A stretch of 33,052 bases of DNA from Candidatus Sabulitectum sp. Lineage in GTDB: Bacteria > Fermentibacterota > Fermentibacteria > Fermentibacterales > JCC-6. Where the stretch lies: the NCBI GenBank assembly GCA_029938555.1, contig JAOZUR010000017.1, forward strand, positions 1 through 33,052. The letters run 5' to 3'. Position 1 is the first letter of the stretch; each line of letters starts with the position of its first letter. A model generated the notes under the pieces. The model made no database searches, was not told the origin of the DNA, and was given only the letters and a program-made list of their open reading frames with translations. Position numbers and translations under genes: made by a program. This document shows positions 17,080 through 24,407 of this stretch, one piece after another.

Positions 17080-19740
17080 ATGACCGTTAAGAACCGCACT
17101 CCTGATAAATCCATAATTATAACCGATCTTGAGTTGCGATTACTATCTATCAATAGATCTGCACTTGACTTGTTTGACTTAACTGAAGGTTATTTAGCAG
17201 AAATGACAATTCACGATTTATTAATTAATTACGGCTTAAAACCAGATGAACTCACAATTGCCCTTGATTTAGATGATAATCAAGAAAATTACTCTTTCCG
17301 ATTTGATATGGTATTAGAGAGTAGCGAAAAAAATCTTGATATTGAAATTGAAGTGCTTTATAACTTTGCTGGAAAAAAAACTGGTTACTCAATGCGTTTA
17401 GCAGAAGTATTTAAACCAGACATGGTGAACAAAATAAAGAATACTGCACTTAGTGAACATAATCGATTTGTAACTGTGATGGATTCACTTAATGCGATTG
17501 TTTATGTAACCGATATGAATACAGATGAAATTTTGTTTACTAATAAAAAAGTACGAGACATATTCGGTGATGTTATCGGTCAAACATGCTGGAAAGTTTT
17601 ACAAACTGAGCAGACTGGCCCTTGCAGTTTCTGTACAAATCATAAACTTTTAGACAGTACTGGTAAACCGGTTGAATCTATCGTATGGGAATTTCAAAAC
17701 ACAAATGATGAACGCTGGTATCAGTGTAAGGATCAGGCAATTATATGGCCTGACGGACGGCTTGTACGAATAGAGATTGCTACGGATATCACTGAAAGGA
17801 AAATGGCAGAAGATGATCTTAGGTTAGAAAAGAGACGGTTGAATGATATTCTTACTGCGACAAATGTAGGCACTTGGGAGTGGAATATTCAAACGGGTGA
17901 ACTAGTATTAAACCAACGGTGGGTTGAAATGCTGGGTTATACACTTGAAGAACTTTCACCTATTTCTATAAATACTTGGAGTGAATTTGCTCATCCTGAA
18001 GATCTTTTAAAAGCTAATGAGTTACTTAAGAAGCATTTCAATCAAACTCTTGAGTATTATGACTGCGAAGTTAGGATGAAACATCGGAATGGAAACTGGG
18101 TTTGGGTTCTTGATAGGGGTAAGGTTCTTTCTTGGAGTACTGAAGGTAAACCTTTGTTGATGTATGGAACTCATTTGGAAATTACAAACAGGAAAAATAC
18201 TGAAATAAGTCTTCGCAGGAGTGAAGAAAAATCTTTTGCTTTGCTCAATGCAACTACAGATATTGCATTGCTTATTGATAAATCGGGTTTAATCATTTCT
18301 GCCAACACAGCCGCCGCAGAATATTTTAATAGTACCCCACAGGATTTGCTAGGCAAATTACCATTTAATTTCGATTTTGATCCTGCAGTGAAAAATTTTA
18401 GACTGAAAAAACTACGAGAGGTTGTTTCAAGCAAAAAACCTGCAAGGTTTGACGATGTAAGTGGTACAAGTTTTTTTAATACTTCATTGTATCCAATCTT
18501 AGATAATTCCGGAGAAGTTAGTCTTATTGCTTTGTTTGCTCGTGATGTTTCCCGAAAAATGCTCGATATTAATAAAATAGAAATGCGGGAGAAGTATTTG
18601 ACGGGGTTAAACAAATCTGCTCAAATTTTGTTGCGGTTTACTTTTCAGATTCCTTTCCAGGAGTTTTTGGACTGTATCGGTCCAGCAGCTAATGCTAGTC
18701 GCACATATCTTTTCATGAACCACACTGGGGTTAATGGTGAGTCTCTTATGAGTCAGAAAGCAGAGTGGTGTGCTGAAGGTATTCCTCCTGAGATAGACAA
18801 TCTTGTTTTACAAAATCTTTCTTATGACCAATGGCTTCCTAGGTGGATGGATATTCTAGAAAAAGGAGAGCTTGTAAACGGTCGAGTTGCTGATTTCCCA
18901 GAAAGTGAGCGTGCTGTACTAGAACCACAGGGTATTCTTGCAATTCTTATCATACCCATTTTGATTGAAGGGGATTTTGTAGGATTTATGGGTTATGATA
19001 ACTGCATTTCAGACAGAGAGTGGGATTCTGTAGAGCAGACCTTTCTTCGAACAGCTGCGAATAACCTTGCTCAGGCAATTAGGCGATCAAAAGCTGAGGC
19101 CACAGTAAGATCCTCTTTGAAAGAAAAAGAGTTGCTTCTTCGAGAAATCCATCACAGAGTAAAAAACAATATGCAAGTTGTAACAAGTTTACTTAATCTT
19201 CAGGCGCGTAAAATGACTGAAGGCGAAGCTCTTGATGCAATTCGCGAGAGTCAGAGACGGATCAGTACCATTTCTCAAGTTCATGAAGCGTTGTATTTAT
19301 CAAATGATTTGAGTAGAATTTCAATGGATAAATATTTGACAGGTGTTCTTTCGCAAATCGTTAGTCTTTATCTTGATAGTGAAGATAAAAATACAGTAAG
19401 ATGGAGTGTAAACGCAAGTAATATTACTTTACCCATAACTGATGCAATACCTGTAGGTCTTATTGCAAATGAGTTAGTTACAAATGCATTCAAACATGCC
19501 TTTCCAGATGAACAATTGGGTTTTGTTCGAATATTTATGCGTGAAGCAAGCAATGGCATGATTGAGTTAATTGTTGCTGATGACGGTGGTGGAATACTCA
19601 CTAGCACCGATTTAAATAGTGCAAAAACTCTTGGCTTACAGATTGTTAACAATCTGGTGAAAGTACAACTTGGTGGAACTATCACTATAGATTCGTTGGT
19701 AGGATTAGTATTCCGAATAATGTTCAAGCCATCTTGCTAG
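17080..19740 (+). CDS. PAS/GAF sensor histidine kinase of the HisKA_2 (HWE-like) type
   Basis: This 886-aa cytoplasmic kinase has a PAS-like N-terminus (about 1-125), a PAS domain with a TGPCSFCTN motif (about 130-245), two further PAS units (about 250-370 and 375-495), a GAF domain (about 505-680), a HisKA_2 segment LLREIHHRVKNNMQ (His near 691) and HATPase (LIANELVTNAFKHAF, VADDGGG, TLGLQIVNNLV). It has no receiver of its own. HisKA_2 kinases usually pair with stand-alone or atypical receivers, and the next gene starts with just such a receiver. The CxxC PAS could bind a metal or act as a thiol switch, which is inference. GAGG lies about ten bases before the ATG, a rather long spacing. Confidence 0.92.
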   Translation: MTVKNRTPDKSIIITDLELRLLSINRSALDLFDLTEGYLAEMTIHDLLINYGLKPDELTIALDLDDNQENYSFRFDMVLESSEKNLDIEIEVLYNFAGKKTGYSMRLAEVFKPDMVNKIKNTALSEHNRFVTVMDSLNAIVYVTDMNTDEILFTNKKVRDIFGDVIGQTCWKVLQTEQTGPCSFCTNHKLLDSTGKPVESIVWEFQNTNDERWYQCKDQAIIWPDGRLVRIEIATDITERKMAEDDLRLEKRRLNDILTATNVGTWEWNIQTGELVLNQRWVEMLGYTLEELSPISINTWSEFAHPEDLLKANELLKKHFNQTLEYYDCEVRMKHRNGNWVWVLDRGKVLSWSTEGKPLLMYGTHLEITNRKNTEISLRRSEEKSFALLNATTDIALLIDKSGLIISANTAAAEYFNSTPQDLLGKLPFNFDFDPAVKNFRLKKLREVVSSKKPARFDDVSGTSFFNTSLYPILDNSGEVSLIALFARDVSRKMLDINKIEMREKYLTGLNKSAQILLRFTFQIPFQEFLDCIGPAANASRTYLFMNHTGVNGESLMSQKAEWCAEGIPPEIDNLVLQNLSYDQWLPRWMDILEKGELVNGRVADFPESERAVLEPQGILAILIIPILIEGDFVGFMGYDNCISDREWDSVEQTFLRTAANNLAQAIRRSKAEATVRSSLKEKELLLREIHHRVKNNMQVVTSLLNLQARKMTEGEALDAIRESQRRISTISQVHEALYLSNDLSRISMDKYLTGVLSQIVSLYLDSEDKNTVRWSVNASNITLPITDAIPVGLIANELVTNAFKHAFPDEQLGFVRIFMREASNGMIELIVADDGGGILTSTDLNSAKTLGLQIVNNLVKVQLGGTITIDSLVGLVFRIMFKPSC

Positions 19741-19785
19741 TTTTAATAGAATAGATTATCTTATATAGATAACTAGGGAGGAATA

Positions 19786-21333
19786 ATGCATAAAGCAAAA
19801 ATTATGATTGTAGAAGATGAAGGGCTTGTTGGGCTTGATATCCAAAGCAATCTTCAAGATCTAGGATACAAAGTTACACCTGTTTTTGCTGATGCAAATG
19901 CCGCAATTTTGTATTTGTCAGAAGAACATGTGGATCTAGTTCTTATGGATATTCATCTTAAAGGGCAGCTTGACGGAATTGATGCTGCTAGAACCATTCG
20001 CGAACGATTTGATATACCTGTTCTATTTCTCACTGCTTTTGCAAATAATGAAGTTATTCAACGTGCAAAAGGAGTTGGAGCTTTCGGATATTTATTAAAA
20101 CCATTTAAAGCTAAAGAACTTGAGGTTATGGTTGAGATTATTTTTTCGAAACACAAAGTAGATAAGAAAAATGCTATCGTTAATAACCAATTGCATCGAG
20201 CACAAAAATATGAAAGCCTTAGACTTATGGCAGGGGGCGTTGCTCATCAGTTTAACAATAATCTTCATGCAGTTCTTGGAAATCTTTCCCTTGTTTTAGA
20301 GGAGTTGCCTGCAGAATCTCATGCAAGGATTGGTTTGATTGAAGCAGAAAAGGCCGCCTGGAAAGCCGCTGAGTTAAGCAAACAGATGTTAGCTTTTTCT
20401 GGGCATGGGCATGTAAATACAACAGAGCTTGATGTTAGTAAGTTTATCTCTCAGTTAAAGCATTTATTGAAATCTTTAACTTCTGATTCAGTTTTTATTG
20501 GTTACGATCTTACTGACGACTTGCCTTTCATTGTTGCAGACCCAGGGCAATTGAAACAGGTTATTTTTTCACTTGTAATCAATGCAACAGAGGCAATTAA
20601 TAAAACTAGTGGTATAATCTCTGTAAAAACCGGTTTAATTTATTGTGATGCTGAATTTTTATCACCCATTCGCTATAATCAGTTTCTTGATGAAGGCTAT
20701 TATGTTTATATTGATGTCATAGATACAGGTCATGGAATGAGTTCCAGTACCATGCAACAGGTGTTTGACCCATTTTTTTCCACTAAATTTATCGGTCGCG
20801 GTTTAGGATTACCATCATCTTTAGGGCTTATTCAGGCACATAGAGGAACCATTAAAATTTTAAGTACTATGGGAAAAGGAACTTCAGTTAAGGTGTTAAT
20901 TCCTGTTGGAAAAAATCAGAGTGATCATATCGAAAAACTAGTAAACAGTACAAATAGTCATACCACAGTAACAGGAACTATTCTGTTAGTGGAAGATGAA
21001 GATATTGTAAGCCAGGTTACCCGTACAATGCTTGAAAAACAAGGTTATAAAGTGCTTGATGCTGTGAACGGATTTGATGCTGTAAATATATATCGTGAAA
21101 AATCAGAAGAGATTGTATTAGTATTGCTTGATAATACAATGGCAGGAATGTCAGGTGAAGAAACATTTAAATCGTTAAAAGAAATTAATCCTGATGTATT
21201 AGTTATTCTTAGTAGTGGGTATGGCCGGGAAGAGGCTACTCAGAAATTTGCAGACGGTGATCTTGCGGGATTTATACAGAAACCATATAACTTAAAAACA
21301 CTGATAACATCACTACAAAAAGTTCTTAGTTAA
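19786..21333 (+). CDS. REC-histidine kinase-REC phosphorelay protein
   Basis: This 515-aa protein has an N-terminal receiver (about 1-125; Asp55 in LMDIHLKGQLDG, with lysine in LLKPF), a HisKA-like segment (His154 in GGVAHQFNN), HATPase (about 235-370; VINATEAI, DTGHGM, GRGLGLP) and a C-terminal receiver (about 395-515; Asp449 in LLDNTMAG). The LKGxLDGI wording around Asp55 is typical of receivers served by HisKA_2 kinases, so the preceding gene is the likely donor. AGGGAGGA lies a few bases before the ATG. Its stop codon shares three bases with the stop of the convergent beta-helix gene. There is no DNA-binding output domain, so the end effector lies elsewhere. Confidence 0.92.
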   Translation: MHKAKIMIVEDEGLVGLDIQSNLQDLGYKVTPVFADANAAILYLSEEHVDLVLMDIHLKGQLDGIDAARTIRERFDIPVLFLTAFANNEVIQRAKGVGAFGYLLKPFKAKELEVMVEIIFSKHKVDKKNAIVNNQLHRAQKYESLRLMAGGVAHQFNNNLHAVLGNLSLVLEELPAESHARIGLIEAEKAAWKAAELSKQMLAFSGHGHVNTTELDVSKFISQLKHLLKSLTSDSVFIGYDLTDDLPFIVADPGQLKQVIFSLVINATEAINKTSGIISVKTGLIYCDAEFLSPIRYNQFLDEGYYVYIDVIDTGHGMSSSTMQQVFDPFFSTKFIGRGLGLPSSLGLIQAHRGTIKILSTMGKGTSVKVLIPVGKNQSDHIEKLVNSTNSHTTVTGTILLVEDEDIVSQVTRTMLEKQGYKVLDAVNGFDAVNIYREKSEEIVLVLLDNTMAGMSGEETFKSLKEINPDVLVILSSGYGREEATQKFADGDLAGFIQKPYNLKTLITSLQKVLS

Positions 21334-22742
21334 AGTTTTATAGCTGCACAGCTTATATTTGAATCATCGCAAGAAAGTACTATGAAATATATTCCAGGTT
21401 TAATCGTGGTGGTATTCCATTCTACTGTAGTGTTAGAAGCACTTAATTGTCCATCAAAAAGAGTAGATATCATTCTTCCAGATAAATCGAAAACACTGAC
21501 TTTACCGTGCCCATTTCCAGCCACTTGAACCAGTGTTGTTGATGGAACAGGATTACTTGGACAAATAGTTAAACTATTTACTCTTTGCTCGTTTGAGTTT
21601 TTACTATTGATTCCTGCTGAGGTTAGCCATGGATCATACAATACAAATCGACTGACATGATCACCGTATCCTGTTCCTAATCCTCCTGGTCCAGTGGAAT
21701 CACCCCACCAATTTAGAATAGCATTTATAGTCAGCCAGTCAAGTGAATTTCTGATGCCAAATACAGCGTTGCCTGTAATATTACAATGAGATACTGTTGC
21801 AGAAATAGTATAATTATCACTATTCAGTAATTCTCCTGCCCCAGCGCCAATTCCATCACCAGTGTTGTTTGAAAAGCTGGAAGTATCCGCTTGAAGGGTT
21901 CCATAATACAAATGAAGCCCATCACCATTATTCTCAAGAATTTCACAATTTGTGATTGTTAGATATCCGCCCTGTAAAGTAATACCAGCTCCCCATAGCG
22001 AAGAATTCTGCGATATAAGATTATCCACTAAAACAGTTGAGGATCCAAGATGATATAATCCACCGCCAAACCAACCGGAAGTATTTGAAGTGATTTGATT
22101 TCCTGATATCAGTGCATTTCTTGTACAGGTAATTCCTCCACCATAATCAGTACTGTAATTATTTGTAATGGTATTATTACTAATAATAGCCTGACCAATA
22201 CTATTGCCGGTGAAGCAAATCCCACCACCGTTTGTCATATCAATCTGTGTTGTATTTGATTGAAATTCTGTTACATTATACTGAATAAAATTATTATCAA
22301 TAATCGTTTGTGAGTTTGTACAATATAGGCCACCTCCTGCTGAGGAAGCCGAATTTCCTTCAATTATGTTTTGTTGGATTTGAGGCGAACACCCAGAAAT
22401 ATAAATTCCACCTCCCAGGTCAGACAAACCATTTCTTATGGTGAATCCTTGTAGAATGCTAGTAGTATCAATATTTGGATATGAGAAAGAAATTACAGAT
22501 CCTGAATTGTTTCCATCAATAGTAGTAACATCAGCACCATTTACCGACATTAGAACAATATCAGTAATTTCAGGCCAAATTAGATTTTCTGTGTAAACTC
22601 CCGAGGATACTAATATTGAATCGCCAACTTGGGCATTGTTTAAACCAGATTGAATACTACTATGATTTTCTGGAACAAGTAAAATAGATCCTAAGGAAGG
22701 CAGGCTAATAGTTAGCAAAAATACTAATTTTGGAAAATACAT
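21330..22742 (-). CDS. Exported right-handed beta-helix protein with T9SS-like C-terminal domain
   Basis: This 470-aa protein starts at ATG 22742 (MYFPKLVF), which has GGGGA about six bases upstream; the tracked TTG at 22772 adds ten residues without support. A signal peptide covers about residues 1-19. Residues about 25-370 are repeated parallel beta-helix coils with the pattern I-x-x-N-x-I and (G)GGI-Y/C, as in pectate-lyase-like and polymorphic outer-membrane (Pmp-like) proteins. No catalytic residues for polysaccharide cleavage are recognisable. The last about 75 residues (NPVPSTTLVQV, VFDLSGRMI, KPGIYFIVL) match the Por/T9SS-type sorting domain, suggesting export to the cell surface. It lies divergent to the selenoprotein gene, which carries a similar tail. 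Confidence 0.85.
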   Translation of the reverse strand: MYFPKLVFLLTISLPSLGSILLVPENHSSIQSGLNNAQVGDSILVSSGVYTENLIWPEITDIVLMSVNGADVTTIDGNNSGSVISFSYPNIDTTSILQGFTIRNGLSDLGGGIYISGCSPQIQQNIIEGNSASSAGGGLYCTNSQTIIDNNFIQYNVTEFQSNTTQIDMTNGGGICFTGNSIGQAIISNNTITNNYSTDYGGGITCTRNALISGNQITSNTSGWFGGGLYHLGSSTVLVDNLISQNSSLWGAGITLQGGYLTITNCEILENNGDGLHLYYGTLQADTSSFSNNTGDGIGAGAGELLNSDNYTISATVSHCNITGNAVFGIRNSLDWLTINAILNWWGDSTGPGGLGTGYGDHVSRFVLYDPWLTSAGINSKNSNEQRVNSLTICPSNPVPSTTLVQVAGNGHGKVSVFDLSGRMISTLFDGQLSASNTTVEWNTTTIKPGIYFIVLSCDDSNISCAAIKL

Positions 22743-22979
22743 AAGAATCCCCAGTTTTTTAGATAAAATCAATTCACGAAAAACTATTTTTTGCTTTATT
22801 TCTTTTAAATTTAAGTATAATAGACTGGTCGCTTACTGACAAGACATTGTTTTACTTTCATAAGTGAATATCAAAAAGCAAGTTAAGAATACAGAGTATT
22901 AGAGGAGTGCATAATTGATACATATTTAGTATGTTATTTTGTGTGTCTGTATTATAGAGTCTAAACATTGGATGGTATT

Positions 22980-23975
22980 ATGAAAAAACTGATGATTGTT
23001 ACTCTTTTGAGTATGGCTGTTGTTGCCATGGCTGCCGAAAGAGTGGTTCTGTGGGAGGAATTTACCCAGACTGGTTGAAGCAGTTGTGCTAGCAGCGCGG
23101 GCGCTGTAAAGACAATGATTGATAGTTACCTTGCTACCGGTGATATTGCACCAATGATTTTGTTTGCAAACGGTCCAGCATCTAATCCTTTTAACTCAGG
23201 AAGAGATGCTCTTTATGGATGGGGTTATACACCTACTTTTCAAGTGGATGGAAGTCTTCAAAGAATCGGATGGTCTCAATCCATAGTCGAAGGATTGATC
23301 AACGAGCGACTTTCAGTTCCCAGTTATCTCGAAATAGCAGTAGACATCAATGGAGATGCCACAGGTGGTATTGCTACATACACATTAACTGCTGAACAGG
23401 ATCTCGGTGCAGAGCCGTTGAAGCTTTACTCAGCCATTGTAGAAAGCGGCGATATTGCATCAAGCTCTTATGGATATTACGCAGGGCAAGAATTGCATTG
23501 GGAACCAAGGGTTTGGCCAGCAGGAGCTACAGGCACAGTAGTTGAATTCACAGGGCCTTATCCGCAAACAGTTATCATAGAAAAGCCTTATAACCTTAAT
23601 CCAACAATACATAATTTTGAAAACTTAGATATTGTTACAGCTGTTCAACTTACTTCGGGAAATCATGAAGTGATGAATGCGCATTTTATGGATGTTCCTG
23701 ACACATATACAGGAATTTATAATGGTGAAAATATTGATGCTCCTGAGTTCAGTTTAAGCAACAATCCATCTTCAGGAATCTTTAGCATTTATACAGCACT
23801 TCCAACAGGTACAACAGGAAATTTTACTATCTACGATACAAACGGTAGAATTCTAGATCAGATGGTAAGTCAGACGGTTACACCAGTAAGAATTGAAGAA
23901 ACTGGTGTTTATTTTATTCATCTTGTTACAAATAGTGGTGGTATATCAGTTAAGAGATGTACTGTCATTAAGTAA
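22980..23975 (+). CDS. Exported thioredoxin-like (Omp28-like) selenoprotein with in-frame UGA at residue 33
   Basis: The true gene starts at ATG 22980 (MKKLMIVTLL, GGATGG upstream), not at the tracked ATG 23115. Read through one in-frame TGA (23076-23078) it gives 331 residues. It has a signal peptide (about 1-19), then WEEFTQTG-U33-S-S-C36, where the family has CxxC (for example EEFTxTWCGPC in Omp28-like proteins), a thioredoxin-like body, and a C-terminal Por/T9SS-like sorting domain (NPSSGIFSIY, IYDTNGRIL, ETGVYFIHL). The natural reading is selenocysteine at position 33, forming a UxxC redox centre. A SECIS-like hairpin follows the TGA. TGA is a normal stop in neighbouring genes, so genome-wide recoding is unlikely. 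The alternative is a nonsense mutation or a sequencing error of a TGT/TGC codon. A partner or substrate is not evident. Confidence 0.85.
23084..23115 (+). promoter_or_regulatory. SECIS-like hairpin after the in-frame UGA
   Basis: Starting five bases after the TGA, TTGT (23084-23087) pairs with ACAA (23112-23115), CT with AG, and the upper stem GCAGCG (23092-23097) with CGCTGT (23102-23107, one G-T). The apical loop is CGGG (23098-23101). The loop begins 20 bases after the UGA, inside the range of bacterial SECIS elements, and has G within its first two bases. The GC-rich apical stem stands out from the AT-rich gene. Folding energy was not computed. Confidence 0.6.
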
Positions 23976-23987
23976 TTTGGCTAAAAA

Positions 23988-24020
23988 GCAGACAGGCCAT
24001 CAAAAGGATGGCCTGTCTGT
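23988..24020 (-). terminator. Hairpin terminator between convergent selenoprotein and fluoride-channel genes
   Basis: CAGACAGGCCATC pairs perfectly with GATGGCCTGTCTG (13 bp, 5-base loop). On the minus strand it is followed by CTTTTTAG, so it best serves the fusA-crcB transcript. On the plus strand the following bases are not T-rich, though the stem may also stop the selenoprotein transcript. Confidence 0.75.
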
Positions 24021-24068
24021 ATCTAATACCCAAATAATCCTGATACTATGATTACCGCTTAGTAAATA

Positions 24069-24407
24069 CTAAGATGTTTTTAGAAATAATCCAAGAACAA
24101 AAGCAGATAAACCAGCTAATACATTAATCAGAACAAATATTATTGCGGTGGTGTATGAGCCCGAACTCCAAAGTTTTACTGCATGACCGCTGAATGCACT
24201 AAATGTTGTCAGAGCCCCTAAAAAACCAGTAGCTGCAAACAAGACATATCTTGAATCCTGTGCAAGAAACCCCATAACCAAGCAACCAGCCACATTAACA
24301 GATACAATGCCAATTGTATTTCCAGTTAGGCTAACCACCAGATGGCGAACAATGGCGCCGGCAAAACCACCGGCACCAACTGCTGCAGCTTCATAGACTA
24401 GTTTCAC
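24069..24407 (-). CDS. crcB: Fluoride ion channel CrcB/Fluc
   Basis: This 112-aa protein has four membrane helices and the Fluc signatures: GGFAGAIVRH in helix 1, SVNVAGCLVMGF with the pore Asn, and GFLGALTTFSAFS containing the conserved Phe box and central Na+-site Thr/Ser. Fluc dimers export fluoride. Helix 2 has Cys where Ser is usual after the conserved Gly (NVAGC rather than NxxGS). The ATG overlaps the EF-G stop by four bases, so it is probably translated from the fusA message. No fluoride riboswitch is visible, as expected for a gene downstream in an operon. Confidence 0.92.
   Translation of the reverse strand: MKLVYEAAAVGAGGFAGAIVRHLVVSLTGNTIGIVSVNVAGCLVMGFLAQDSRYVLFAATGFLGALTTFSAFSGHAVKLWSSGSYTTAIIFVLINVLAGLSAFVLGLFLKTS

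Noticed and set aside
19741-19785. Inverted repeat TTATCT...AGATAA before the third kinase as an operator or terminator
   Set aside because: Only six AT-rich pairs; this is expected by chance in such sequence and no T-run follows.
23115-23975. The tracked ORF starting at ATG 23115 as the whole gene
   Set aside because: It lacks a ribosome binding site and begins inside a thioredoxin-like domain. The upstream in-frame segment supplies ATG, signal peptide and the CxxC-like site, so the complete gene begins at 22980.
22980-23975. Genome-wide reassignment of UGA (to Gly or Trp) as the explanation of the in-frame UGA
   Set aside because: TGA ends rmlC, smpB, the amidase, rph, smr and tex at the expected lengths, so UGA is a normal stop codon here. 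The interruption also occurs at one catalytically meaningful position.
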